Below, piece after piece: positions 47,822 through 56,567 of a DNA stretch of 64,000 nucleotides; positions within the stretch are counted from its first letter, which is position 1, and each line of letters begins with the position of its first letter. The DNA comes from Vibrio sinus (GTDB taxonomy: Bacteria > Pseudomonadota > Gammaproteobacteria > Enterobacterales > Vibrionaceae), in assembly GCF_023634645.1 (NCBI RefSeq), contig NZ_JAMKMR010000007.1, positions 62,001 through 126,000 on the forward strand, read 5' to 3'. The notes under the pieces are model-generated. The model did no database searches. It was not told the origin of the DNA and worked only from the letters and a program-made list of their open reading frames with translations. A program made the translations under genes and the position numbers.

Positions 47822-48141
47822 GTCGCCACCCTTTTATATTAGTTATTAATAAATTATTACTGACGTTATACTGAGTGTAGGAAGAAAAATGGAATAAGCA
47901 AACAAGGAAACTGGTTTACTCATTACGTTTCAGTTTAATGTGATTTCGATCCTTTGCTTCAAGGTTCAAATAGGTAGATTATTTAGGCTTAGGGGTTAGC
48001 CATCATTTGTTAGATACAGAGAACCAGCCAGACTGTTATTTATTTCTAATTAAACAATTAGTTAGACTCATTGTTCGCCAACTCTGCAACCTAACTCGTT
48101 TTAGTCAATTTCGTTTGTTAATTTAAGTTACTCATTCGGCT

Positions 48142-48156
48142 ATTTACACTGTAAAT
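48142..48156. promoter_or_regulatory. parS2 site
   Basis: ATTTACACTGTAAAT is a perfect 15-bp palindrome around the central C with exact core TTTACANTGTAAA, the vibrio chromosome-2 ParB target. Confidence 0.9.
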
Positions 48157-48215
48157 TTCCTCTCGTTCCTGGGACTTACACATAGAATGGATTGATAACA
48201 GCCGGAAATGAGTAA

Positions 48216-48230
48216 ATTTACACTGTAAAC
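48216..48230. promoter_or_regulatory. parS2 site
   Basis: ATTTACACTGTAAAC has the exact core. It lies directly after the tmcA stop codon and 74 bp from the preceding site. Confidence 0.9.
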
Positions 48231-48231
48231 T

Positions 48232-50253
48232 CTAAGCTAGGTCATTAAGGTTTTCTTTTAACTTGGCCTCTACTTGCTTTCGCCCTGTCAACCGGTAATG
48301 GTGCGCACAAAATTTAAAACTACGCTGCTGAATCACTTTCGCAATGAGAATCTCAGATACCAAATCGAGTTTATAAATGGGTAGGCTATAAATAAACTGG
48401 TTTATTAAAGGAGCGAGTACTTCATAGCCTTTGCCTATTTTGGTATAAGATAATGCCAACTGATGTTCTCGCGTATCAAGCGCCTTCACCTTTGTGAGTT
48501 TTATTAATTCTCTTGCGATCGAGGGATCCAATAAGCGTAGATAGCTGGTTAGTGCATAAGGTATAGAATGAGAAAATGTAGCCTTTGCCTGCTCTAACCA
48601 GTCGCTACACTCACTTGTTACCATCAGTGCTGAATGACAACCGCTCGCTGGATCTTTTTTGCTACCAACCTTTATCAACTGAAACTGATTTTTCTGCCAA
48701 AATTTGAGTAACTCTAGCGTCATGCCAAAACTAGTAGAGAAATATTGGTAGCTAGGGCGCGAGCAAATATGTTCAAGGAGTGCAGACCCCACGCCCATCC
48801 TCTGAAGTTCTTCATGGACTGCAATTCTCATTATCCTTAAGCTCTTTTGCCTAGCTGCTTGCGTAATTCCTAATGAGCCGATAATTGAGATAGGCGTTAA
48901 ATGACCTTTTGGACGACGGGTCCCTTGCTCTACCTTATCGATAATATCTTCACTTAAACTGCCTTCTTCTACTGCTAATACGCAAGCAACGGGAATCTCT
49001 TTGCTAAACGCAGCAAAGACTCGAATAGAAGTATCGCCCAGCAAAGTCATTAAATCATTTGGTGACGTTTGGTAGTGCGCGTTGACCAACAGAGCAAAAC
49101 AGGCACGTAGCAAACTTGGCTTTTGCAAAAACTCTTGGCTAGAGATAGCGCGTATGTCGAGTTGCTGAGATTGTAAAGCGGATAGCGAAACAGGTTCTAC
49201 ATCGAGCAAAAACGCCCCATACTGCCAAGATTCAAGCCAATCGTTTTCTCCCCATCGAATGGGTTGCATGAGTTGAGACTGACGCGTACCCGAGCGGAAG
49301 TTTCTCAGCCACTTGACAAACTTTAAAGTAAAACCTCGACCACATCCTTCATAGCCATGGATGGTAGTAGAGAAAACAATGCGGTTGTAGCTTGATGCCA
49401 TTTTCTTGAGTAATCCCACTGGTATGGCTGAAGCCTCATCGACAAAAACGACGTCGGCTTCTACCTCACCACTGAGCAATTCATCGGGGGCGATAAACGT
49501 CAACCTAGAGCCTTGGAACGCTAATTGATTTTTTTTTGATACGCACAGATCTAGCATTCTCTCTGCATGTCGAAATACAGGATCGACAGATAGTGGGTTT
49601 GGGGCCGTGACCGCAATATTCAGTGTCCTGGTTTTCATCAATTGCGCCGCGGCGATGCCGAGTGCACTACTTTTCCCACGCCCTCTATCTGCTGTCAAAA
49701 TTAATGGTCTTTTAGCATGACCTTCAACGACTCGGACAATGTCTTGCACTGCCTCTCTCTGCTCTAGATAGTTCTCTGAGCGGTTGGACTGAGCCAATTT
49801 AGGCAAAGAAGGAGTCTTGCCATCTTGGGACAAATTAATTAACTTCATGAGGTGTTGCTTCAGCCACTCATGTGAACCGTCACAGTCATCTAAATCTGCT
49901 GCAAACACGATGAGAAGCCCCCCTGCCACTATTGCACCTACAGCGCTATTAAAGCTATTGGCATCGAAGCCATCCTCGAAATCGCAAATAAGCAGTGAGC
50001 ATTCTTTCCCTAAAAACTGCGAACCTTGTTTATGCGTTACGTGCTGATTAATGCCATCGACTGACTCTCCACCGAGCTGAAATGCCATGGCTGAATGACT
50101 AGCGGAAAACAGTTGGATTAACTTGGAAGCCTGCTGCTTTTTCCACTCGATTTCTCCATGCAATACCACACCACATCTTTGATTTGTGGACGATAGCAGG
50201 TGTTGGAGAGTTTGAAAAAAAGGGTCAACGTCGATCATCATTAAAGTATCCAA
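48232..50253 (-). CDS. tmcA: tRNA(Met) cytidine N4-acetyltransferase
   Basis: 673 aa, the usual length. An N-terminal ATPase/helicase part has Walker A LTADRGRGKSSALGIAAAQL and Walker B VVFVDEASAIPVGLLKK; the GNAT part has MRIAVHEELQRMGVGSALLE. It acetylates C34 of elongator tRNA-Met using acetyl-CoA and ATP. It is separated from parB2 by a strong terminator. Confidence 0.93.
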   Translation of the reverse strand: MDTLMMIDVDPFFQTLQHLLSSTNQRCGVVLHGEIEWKKQQASKLIQLFSASHSAMAFQLGGESVDGINQHVTHKQGSQFLGKECSLLICDFEDGFDANSFNSAVGAIVAGGLLIVFAADLDDCDGSHEWLKQHLMKLINLSQDGKTPSLPKLAQSNRSENYLEQREAVQDIVRVVEGHAKRPLILTADRGRGKSSALGIAAAQLMKTRTLNIAVTAPNPLSVDPVFRHAERMLDLCVSKKNQLAFQGSRLTFIAPDELLSGEVEADVVFVDEASAIPVGLLKKMASSYNRIVFSTTIHGYEGCGRGFTLKFVKWLRNFRSGTRQSQLMQPIRWGENDWLESWQYGAFLLDVEPVSLSALQSQQLDIRAISSQEFLQKPSLLRACFALLVNAHYQTSPNDLMTLLGDTSIRVFAAFSKEIPVACVLAVEEGSLSEDIIDKVEQGTRRPKGHLTPISIIGSLGITQAARQKSLRIMRIAVHEELQRMGVGSALLEHICSRPSYQYFSTSFGMTLELLKFWQKNQFQLIKVGSKKDPASGCHSALMVTSECSDWLEQAKATFSHSIPYALTSYLRLLDPSIARELIKLTKVKALDTREHQLALSYTKIGKGYEVLAPLINQFIYSLPIYKLDLVSEILIAKVIQQRSFKFCAHHYRLTGRKQVEAKLKENLNDLA

Positions 50254-50283
50254 TTGCCTAATAGGGTGAGTTTATCACAAGAT

Positions 50284-50310
50284 AAAAAAAAGCCGCATAT
50301 TGCGGCTTTT
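50284..50310 (-). terminator. Intrinsic terminator of the parAB2 operon
   Basis: Seven-base stem AGCCGCA/TGCGGCT with loop TAT is flanked by A7 on one side and T4 on the other. Read on the minus strand it gives hairpin plus T tract just after parB2. Confidence 0.88.
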
Positions 50311-50327
50311 ATACGACAAGGCTAAGG

Positions 50328-51299
50328 TCAGCTGAGCTTTTGTTTGATAAACGAAAGAATGTCTTGCATCATCTCATCATCTATCTTTTTCAGATTTAAA
50401 GATAGGTTTGCGCCACTTCGATTATAACTCGCTCGCCCTTTAATAAAATCAATCTTACTCGAGGCATCAGCTTTATTTGGTGATAGCTCTAGAATCCAGG
50501 ACTCTATTGACTCAGATACTTCTTTAGTGAGTCGAGCGACCCCTTGGGTTGAACTGCGTTGCCACACCGCCCCTTTTTCTGACTGACACTTATCAAGAAG
50601 TTTTTCCTGATTTGACTTAGTAAGTTCATTGAATTGCTTGTGCAGCTTTACGATGGTTGGGCGGCCCAAGTCACCGACATTTGGATAAGCTTGCAAAAGT
50701 GGTAGAGGAAGAGAAGCTGCCTTCAGAGCACCACTAACAAGCGCTTCACTGCATTGAAAAATTTTAGCGAGCGCTTTTTGATCCTCGGCTTCACCACTAT
50801 CAAGTTTGGCCTGCATTTCCTTACCTTTTTCGTAAAGCGAAAGCGGTTTATGAGCGTTTGCAACATCAGAAAGGAATTTGGCGTGGTTGGTATTGATATC
50901 ATCGGCTACATAAATCAAGAAGTCCTGCTGAGCAATAATACAAGACATACGGCGACGGCTGCCGTCTAAGACTTCTATTTTACCGTCTTCAGTTTTCCGG
51001 CCTACAGCTGGGTACTGCTGCCCTCTTACTTTCAATGTAACCAGAACATCAGACAACGCATGTTCATTTAAAAAAGATTGCTCTCGAGCATTCTGGGAGA
51101 AAACCAGGGTACGTTGCTCGATTTGATCGGCGGGAATACGAAATAGCTCGAAAGAAACGGTCTGTTCACCTGCAACATCTAACTCGATGACTTGAGCCTG
51201 CTCTTTAACCGCAGTACGAGCTTCTTGTGGTGTCGTTGCACGGCGTTTATTTGCTTTGCCAAACAGTTTCGCGTTTAATTCGGATGTTTTAATTGCCAT
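50328..51299 (-). CDS. parB2: Chromosome-2 partition protein ParB2
   Basis: 323 aa. ParB/Spo0J-type N-terminal domain (TLVFSQNAREQSFLNEHALS; GRKTEDGKIEVLDGSRRRMSC), central HTH (LAKIFQCSEALVSGALKAAS) and a C-terminal dimerisation domain. It binds parS2 (TTTACANTGTAAA), of which five exact copies occur in this window. It is 8 bp downstream of parA2. It is longer and differs from chromosome-1 ParB. Confidence 0.93.
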   Translation of the reverse strand: MAIKTSELNAKLFGKANKRRATTPQEARTAVKEQAQVIELDVAGEQTVSFELFRIPADQIEQRTLVFSQNAREQSFLNEHALSDVLVTLKVRGQQYPAVGRKTEDGKIEVLDGSRRRMSCIIAQQDFLIYVADDINTNHAKFLSDVANAHKPLSLYEKGKEMQAKLDSGEAEDQKALAKIFQCSEALVSGALKAASLPLPLLQAYPNVGDLGRPTIVKLHKQFNELTKSNQEKLLDKCQSEKGAVWQRSSTQGVARLTKEVSESIESWILELSPNKADASSKIDFIKGRASYNRSGANLSLNLKKIDDEMMQDILSFIKQKLS

Positions 51300-51307
51300 T
51301 TATACTA

Positions 51308-52531
51308 TTACCCTTTATTCAGTGAAGGCCAATTACTGTGAAGAACTCGTTCTAATTCAAGCGCACTTTTTTGAACCGCATCTTGAGCCGTTGCCAATGT
51401 CTTTTTTCCGCCTTCAAAATCACTGGTGGTCAAATCAAAAACCGTACTATAAGTATCGGCGCAAGTTTCAAATGCTCGACTTCTAGGAATCGTCGCCATC
51501 ATGACTTGATCCCCCAAAAGATAATTCATTTCCGTGAGTACGGATACTTGCTTTTTATTGTCGTCTTCAAACATGGTCGGCATCAATCGCACAAACTCGA
51601 GCCCTTTCCAATCTTGAGGAAACATCTCGTAGACAGTAGGCAAATGTTGGAAAAAATTAACCGTCGATGCCCAATCTAAACGCTTTGCTGCGCACGGAAT
51701 AAGTAACGCATTGGAAGCGTACATTGCGTTCCATACTAACGGGTCTACATGCGGCCCCGTATCTATCATGATAACGTCAAAGTCTTCAGATATCTTATCG
51801 ATAAGTTTTTCTTTAAGCAGCTTCACAATATCTAACGATTGATCCTGAGATAAATGTTGCCAAGCCTCTGCATTAAACATGGCATCTTCTGGAAACGCAG
51901 AGACCGTTTTTAAGTTTGGATACTGAGTGGGTAATAGCACATTCTTATGTAGAAATTCTTTATCAACGACGACATCTTCTGGCAAGTTTTCCAACATAAC
52001 ATCGACCGCAGAATAGATGTTCTCATGCTCTGTAACGCTTATCTGAGGGTTCAAGAACAGTCGCAGCGAACCTTGTGGGTCCAAATCAATCAAACAAATA
52101 CGGTAGCGTTTATCTAGATTTAACGCCATACATGCCGCCAAATGCACTGCCGTCATAGATTTTCCGGTGCCACCTTTTTGGTTTTGAACGTTGATGATCC
52201 ATGGCTTATTGCCACCATTTTTCTTACGTTCAAAAAACTTTGGTACCCCAGCGGCTTCCATAATCATATGCGCTTCAGAAAGCGAAATGGAATAATGGTT
52301 GGCATTGTTTTTAGTAAATTGATGCCCCGACTCTTCTATTTTACTAATAGCCTCATCGAGCTTTCTACGAGTCAGTCCTGAGCGGGTTTCCATTAGTGCC
52401 TTGGACATCGCGGGAAAATGGTCATCACTTCTTTCTTCTAAAACAATTTCAATACGATCAGCCTGAACTTGTTGAGTCTGCTCGGCTATTTGATACAGGT
52501 TTTGAATAGTTTGCTCTCTTTTCATTGCCAT
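51308..52531 (-). CDS. parA2: Chromosome-2 partition ATPase ParA2
   Basis: 407 aa, larger than chromosomal ParA (~260). An N-terminal ~110-residue DNA-binding extension is followed by the deviant Walker A NVQNQKGGTGKSMTAVHLAA, the second switch LIDLDPQGSLRLF and FDVIMIDTGPHVDPLV. This is the P1/P7-type ParA layout that both segregates DNA and regulates its own promoter. Two close in-frame ATGs (52531, 52525) are possible starts. Confidence 0.93.
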   Translation of the reverse strand: MAMKREQTIQNLYQIAEQTQQVQADRIEIVLEERSDDHFPAMSKALMETRSGLTRRKLDEAISKIEESGHQFTKNNANHYSISLSEAHMIMEAAGVPKFFERKKNGGNKPWIINVQNQKGGTGKSMTAVHLAACMALNLDKRYRICLIDLDPQGSLRLFLNPQISVTEHENIYSAVDVMLENLPEDVVVDKEFLHKNVLLPTQYPNLKTVSAFPEDAMFNAEAWQHLSQDQSLDIVKLLKEKLIDKISEDFDVIMIDTGPHVDPLVWNAMYASNALLIPCAAKRLDWASTVNFFQHLPTVYEMFPQDWKGLEFVRLMPTMFEDDNKKQVSVLTEMNYLLGDQVMMATIPRSRAFETCADTYSTVFDLTTSDFEGGKKTLATAQDAVQKSALELERVLHSNWPSLNKG

Positions 52532-52735
52532 AATCCGTTGTTAATGACGCACTGTGATTGTACAGCAATTCGTTAATATAACAACATAATGCTGCACAAA
52601 TGTTTATTAGTTCACATTTAATCTTTATTTAACACATTACGAAAAAACGATTCCATTTGAATGGAAATGAAGGATTATTTTCAAGGACAACGACCCCATC
52701 AAAACCATCACATTTAAAATGTCACAACGTCACTT

Positions 52736-52750
52736 ATTTACAATGTAAAC
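52736..52750. promoter_or_regulatory. parS2 site upstream of parA2
   Basis: ATTTACAATGTAAAC contains the exact core TTTACANTGTAAA. It lies about 205 bp upstream of the parA2 start and at the left edge of the origin. Confidence 0.9.
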
Positions 52751-52881
52751 CTAAAATTCTATCCGGAACGATTAGAATGTCATAAGTAAATACGGGGAGT
52801 GTCATTTCAACTGTGTCACACCTAACCATACTTGAAAATTAAGACAACAACGACCAACACAGCAATATACTTTACATGATT

Positions 52882-52917
52882 GAAAGCATGATCAAGGTCA
52901 TATATGATCATGCTTTC
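52882..52917. repeat. 13-bp inverted repeat made of two divergent RctB-type 12-mers
   Basis: GAAAGCATGATCA (52882-52894) and TGATCATGCTTTC (52905-52917) are perfect inverted copies around a 10-bp spacer. Each arm equals the 12-mer consensus TGATCAT-N2-TTCC in divergent orientation. The left cluster continues with a minus-oriented TGATCATCGTTCC (core 52944) and weaker copies (cores 52983, 53016), so it differs in orientation from the phased array on the right. Confidence 0.75.
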
Positions 52918-53166
52918 GTAGCATACCACTCATTTAGGAACGATGATCAAGATGAAACGACATACGCTTATTCGATTAACTATGATCAACATCATATACC
53001 CGACATACGGATCAATGATCAAGTAAACTTCCTCTTCGGAAGCATGTATTTATGAAGATAAAATACTGCTAATGTCAGATGAACAATGGATTTTTCAAAA
53101 ATTGGCACTCATTTTAGGCTGTTCGACCCGACAGTCGAAAGATTCTTGATTTCGAAGTCAATTGCT

Positions 53167-53285
53167 TGATCATCGTTCCAGGTATTTTAAACTAGTAGCC
53201 TAACTCTTGGAGTAATGGGCACATCACGCGATTGGAAAAAGAAAAGTTCAATAACCTCGGAAATAACATCCTTGATCATAGTTCC
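53167..53285 (+). repeat. Two isolated RctB-type 12-mers
   Basis: TGATCATCGTTCC at 53167 and TGATCATAGTTCC at 53273 are full matches to the consensus, 106 bp apart, left of the DnaA box. Both contain the Dam site GATC. Confidence 0.75.
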
Positions 53286-53350
53286 ATTGTAAAAATAGAA
53301 GAAAATGTAATCTGTTTTAACCGATTCACAGGGTGGAACGATTTGCCATC

Positions 53351-53359
53351 TGTGGATAA
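53351..53359 (-). promoter_or_regulatory. DnaA box
   Basis: TGTGGATAA is the exact complement of TTATCCACA, the strong DnaA box. It is the only perfect copy seen in the origin region, 16 bp before the first phased 12-mer. Confidence 0.9.
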
Positions 53360-53374
53360 CCTGTGCTAACTCCA

Positions 53375-53499
53375 TGATCATACTTCAGTGTTTAGTTGAT
53401 CATTATTCCGTTTTACTAATGATCATGCTTTAATTAATTGGTGATCATCATTGCAGATTTAGATGATCATACTTCCCTTTGCTATATGATCATAGTTCC
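53375..53499 (+). repeat. Six phased RctB-binding 12-mers
   Basis: TGATCA cores begin at 53375, 53397, 53420, 53442, 53464 and 53487, i.e. 22-23 bp apart, two helical turns. Consensus TGATCAT-N2-TTCC (e.g. TGATCATACTTCC at 53464). All point the same way, toward the AT-rich element. Every copy contains GATC, so binding may depend on Dam methylation. Confidence 0.9.
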
Positions 53500-53517
53500 T
53501 ATTGATGCCTAAATATA

Positions 53518-53670
53518 ATCAATATAATTCAATGAGTTATACTTGTGCTTTCACTTAGATCATAGATCATATAATCAATATAGATCAGAATTATCAGATA
53601 GATCAGATTATTAAAAGCAAAAAAAAATACCTTTATTTATTCTCTTTTTTCTATTATTCTTTTTCCGGAA
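53518..53670. other. Presumed DNA-unwinding element with ATCA repeats
   Basis: Strongly AT-rich. ATCA occurs at 53518 and then at 53559, 53566, 53574, 53584, 53593 and 53602, spaced 7-10 bp, followed by A-rich and T-rich runs. Published work on V. cholerae RctB describes binding to ATCA repeats in single-stranded unwinding DNA; this matches in kind and number. The rctB promoter probably lies here or just after. Confidence 0.78.
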
Positions 53671-53710
53671 AGATGGCATATTTACGGAGAGGTCCATACG
53701 GAATTCGTCA

Positions 53711-55684
53711 ATGGGACAAGAAAACAAGATTCTAATTAAAGCACCAAGAAGCCACAAAGATGGACACCTATTCGAAGTATCAAGTAATATCGTCGATTGG
53801 ATAGAGCAATATCAACACTTTAAAGGTGTCACCAAAAGCATCGTTGAATTACTAAATTTGATTTCTCTACATAGCTTAAGAAGTCAAGATGGCTTAGTTT
53901 CCACAACAGAGTTGATTGCTGCGACAGAAGGGCAAGTCACTCGTGCCGCTATTCAGCAAAGATTGAGAGCAGCAGTGAATATTGGTCTCTTTACTCAAGT
54001 TCCAGTGCGTTTTGAACAAGGACTGGCGGGTAAGACGATGTTGCATAAGTTCGTTAACCCGAATCAGCTCATTTCGGTATTAGGTGCGACGAGCTTAGTG
54101 ACAGAATCAGTCAAGATCACGCAGAAGAAAAAGCGTTCTAAAGCGCTTGCACAAACGAAAGTCAATAAGCGTCTGCTAAATGAGCATGGACTCAATATTC
54201 CTCCAACAATGAGAGACGAGGCCGATCAATTTGTGGTTTCCCCTACTAACTGGGCAGGGATCATTGATCAAGCATTAGCACCACCGAGAACAAGAAAAAG
54301 TTACCAGAAATCAATGGTTTCCATTTCTGGCACCAAAGCAGTGATTGAAACGCGATCCTCAAAGAACATTATGACGGTCGATGATCTAATGACGCTATTT
54401 GCCTTGTTCACCTTAACCGTTCAGTATCACGATCATCATCAAGATCACTACCACATGGATTCTGTTCAAGCGCCGAATAAAACCCCTTTGTACATTACAG
54501 ATATCCTATCTTTACGTGGTAAAAAGGACAGTGGGCCTGCACGTGACTCGATTCGAGACAGTATTGATCGGATAGAGTTTACAGATTTTCAATTGCATGA
54601 ACTGACTGGCCGCTGGTTAAGTGAGAACATGCCAGAAGGGTTCAAAAGTGATCGTTTTCGCTTTTTAGCAAGGACAATCACTGCATCGGAAGAGGCACCT
54701 ACCGAGGGAGCTGATGGTGAAATTAGAATTAAACCAAACTTATATATTTTGGTTTGGGAACCGTCATTTTATGAAGAGCTTTTAACCAGAGACTATTTTT
54801 TCTTATTTCCACCTGAAATTCTTCGTCAGCATACATTGGTATTCCAATTGTATTCGTACTTTCGCAGCAGAATGTCGCGTCGCCATACGGATTCGATGTT
54901 GCTCAGTGAATTAAACCAAAAACTTGCTCGAAATATTGAGTGGCGCCGCTTTTCTATGGACTTGATTCGGGAGCTTAAAAAACTATCGACACAAGATAAA
55001 TCCACCGATGACTTGTTTATCGTCAACTTGTGGGGATATCACCTCACTCTTTCTCGACTCGATAAGAAAGGTAAAGTGTCGGATTATCAAGTGGATATAA
55101 AATGTGACGTGGAAGAGGTGCTGCGTTACTCCAGGGCCAAGACCACCAATGCCGGCAAACGTAATATGGCCCCTACGTTACCTAACCCATTGAGAAATGA
55201 AATGGTTTCCAAGCAGAAGCTGGATGAGTTATCCACGATTATTGATGGCGAATTCGAGCCGATTCAGCGTAAAAAACCTTCACCGAAGGGAAAACTTGGG
55301 CGCAGGGTTAAACTGAGAAAACATTTAGTTGAGATCAACGCAGATGAGATCACGATTACCTTGTCCAAATACACCTCGTCAGAGGCTCTAGAACGCAGTG
55401 TAAGCGCTTTGGCGGCAATTTCCGGACATCCGTATAACTCAATTAAGACCGAGTGTGACGAGCTCATAGAGAAGCTCGAATATTTGAAGGTTGGCGATGA
55501 TGTGATTTCTTACCAAAGCTTAAGCCAGTTGGTCGAGTTGTATAACGGGCAGAATGACGATAAGCATCTGTCTATTGAACGTTTGATTTCAGGTTTGGCC
55601 GTTCGCCGAAAAGTATGTAAATGCATTTATGAGGGTCGTATCGATGAATCTGTACATAAGGTTCTTGAAGATATGGCGATATGA
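53711..55684 (+). CDS. rctB: Chromosome-2 replication initiator RctB
   Basis: 657 aa, the family's length. Sequence from SHKDGHLFEVSSNIVDWIEQ, GVTKSIVELLNLISLHSLR and ALAPPRTRKSYQKSMVSISG to LISGLAVRRKVCKCIYEG is characteristic of Vibrio RctB. It contains several winged-helix domains that bind 12-mers, 39-mers and crtS. It initiates replication at the adjacent origin, and overproduction is inhibitory. The ATG has a weak ribosome site, consistent with low and tightly controlled expression. A terminator follows at 55880. Confidence 0.96.
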   Translation: MGQENKILIKAPRSHKDGHLFEVSSNIVDWIEQYQHFKGVTKSIVELLNLISLHSLRSQDGLVSTTELIAATEGQVTRAAIQQRLRAAVNIGLFTQVPVRFEQGLAGKTMLHKFVNPNQLISVLGATSLVTESVKITQKKKRSKALAQTKVNKRLLNEHGLNIPPTMRDEADQFVVSPTNWAGIIDQALAPPRTRKSYQKSMVSISGTKAVIETRSSKNIMTVDDLMTLFALFTLTVQYHDHHQDHYHMDSVQAPNKTPLYITDILSLRGKKDSGPARDSIRDSIDRIEFTDFQLHELTGRWLSENMPEGFKSDRFRFLARTITASEEAPTEGADGEIRIKPNLYILVWEPSFYEELLTRDYFFLFPPEILRQHTLVFQLYSYFRSRMSRRHTDSMLLSELNQKLARNIEWRRFSMDLIRELKKLSTQDKSTDDLFIVNLWGYHLTLSRLDKKGKVSDYQVDIKCDVEEVLRYSRAKTTNAGKRNMAPTLPNPLRNEMVSKQKLDELSTIIDGEFEPIQRKKPSPKGKLGRRVKLRKHLVEINADEITITLSKYTSSEALERSVSALAAISGHPYNSIKTECDELIEKLEYLKVGDDVISYQSLSQLVELYNGQNDDKHLSIERLISGLAVRRKVCKCIYEGRIDESVHKVLEDMAI

Positions 55685-55879
55685 TCATCTACAACTGATT
55701 TTGTCACAGGACGTCTTGGTAGTGAAAAACTATAGCTAGGAGAAATACCTACAATACTTTGACATTTAAATGACAGAACACGTAAACGTTTGCCTTAGGA
55801 TCCTATCCCGAATAGACAACCTTTTGCCTTTTCTATTGATTTTAGAATAATGGCTAATTTTATTGATTCGAATTCTGAT

Positions 55880-55906
55880 GCGAGCTCGTGTGGGCTCGCT
55901 TTTTTT
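55880..55906 (+). terminator. Intrinsic terminator downstream of rctB
   Basis: Six-bp GC stem GCGAGC/GCTCGC with an 8-nt loop is followed by seven T. It lies about 200 bp after the rctB stop. Confidence 0.85.
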
Positions 55907-55980
55907 ATCTCCAAATTAGCAAAATTCGATATTTCCCCTTATTACTCAACCTCAGTTAACTTTATTTCGGATGACCATCA

Positions 55981-56006
55981 TGATCAGAGTTCCAGAAGCA
56001 TGATCA
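55981..56006. repeat. Inverted pair of RctB-type 12-mers downstream of rctB
   Basis: TGATCAGAGTTCC starts at 55981; on the other strand TGATCATGCTTC reads back from 56006. The two face each other with 20 bp between the starts of the cores. The 553-bp spacer 55685-56237 otherwise holds the rctB terminator and the promoter of the 67-aa gene; an apparent 69-codon frame there runs through the terminator and is not a gene. Confidence 0.6.
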
Positions 56007-56237
56007 TGGGAAAGTGTACTCGTCAGTGGGCTGCATTGGTGAGGTGGGAGAGGCATTAAAATTTACTTATCCCTTAAATATATGTCGGTTTCGGAAATTA
56101 TGTAAAGTGGCAAAACGTAAAATGTAAGTTTGATTTCATAAGCGAAAACTAGTTCACAGAATGGGACTATACTGCTTAACAAAGAAATTAAGCTTTGCTA
56201 CAGATTATTTGTCCCTACGTGGTTTTCGGAGGTAATA

Positions 56238-56441
56238 ATGTCTATTAATTCTATCGACCATGATGAAATGACGAATATTGCAAATAAATGGGACCTTACG
56301 GAAGAGGAACAAGAAGCGGCCCAACAATCAGCAGAAAACGTTAAGTCAGCGGAAGCTCGTCGTCGTATAGAAGCGATGAAAGAGATCCGAGAAAGTGGAC
56401 TAACGATTGAAGAAGCCAGAGAGTTAGGGTTGTTTCACTAA
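56238..56441 (+). CDS. Small conserved hypothetical protein, 67 aa
   Basis: Strong GGAGG ribosome site, acidic helical product (NKWDLTEEEQEAAQQSAENV; EARELGLFH), followed by a good terminator at 56465. No signal peptide. It is a single-gene unit in the rctB neighbourhood; function unknown. Confidence 0.75.
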   Translation: MSINSIDHDEMTNIANKWDLTEEEQEAAQQSAENVKSAEARRRIEAMKEIRESGLTIEEARELGLFH

Positions 56442-56464
56442 AAGTCGCAATATTTTTTTTGATT

Positions 56465-56487
56465 GGGTGGCCGTTGCCACCCTTTTT
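56465..56487 (+). terminator. Intrinsic terminator
   Basis: Seven-bp stem GGGTGGC/GCCACCC, loop CGTT, then TTTTT; it ends the 67-aa gene. Confidence 0.88.
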
Positions 56488-56567
56488 AATTTGGGTATAA
56501 AGTACTGTCGTTTCCTTTCTCGTATGATATATTTCTGAGCCAGTATTTTCAGCGTTGAGCATGTGCT

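Larger units (their letters stand above)
47822..48231. other. 410-bp spacer holding two parS2 sites, no gene
   Basis: No reading frame with a ribosome site was found. The region contains the promoter of the chemotaxis operon, reading to the left, and the 3' end of tmcA. Two parS2 sites occur 74 bp apart near its right end (48142 and 48216). Confidence 0.6.
52532..53710. other. Chromosome-2 replication origin region (oriCII)
   Basis: 1,179 bp between parA2 and rctB without a credible gene. Left to right: parS2 (52736), minus-oriented 12-mers and a 13-bp inverted repeat (52882-53021), two more 12-mers (53167, 53273), one DnaA box (53351), six phased 12-mers (53375-53499) and an AT-rich zone with ATCA repeats (53518-53670). 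This is the order known for vibrio chromosome-2 origins. The 39-mer/29-mer repeats described in V. cholerae were not identified with certainty; CACTCATTTAGG (52927) and CACTCATTTTAGG (53106) are a related short repeat there. Confidence 0.92.

Noticed and set aside
53187..53381. Minus-strand 64-codon frame inside the origin
   Set aside because: It covers 12-mers and the DnaA box, has no ribosome site and no protein-like pattern; origin DNA explains it.
52561..53710. CRISPR array, because of repeated TGATCA units at regular spacing
   Set aside because: Repeat units are only 12-13 bp, spacers are ~10 bp, no cas genes are nearby, and the RctB/DnaA context explains them.
55850..56059. Open frame of 69 codons after rctB
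   Set aside because: It runs through the rctB terminator and the RctB-type pair, lacks a ribosome site, and its sequence is dictated by those elements.
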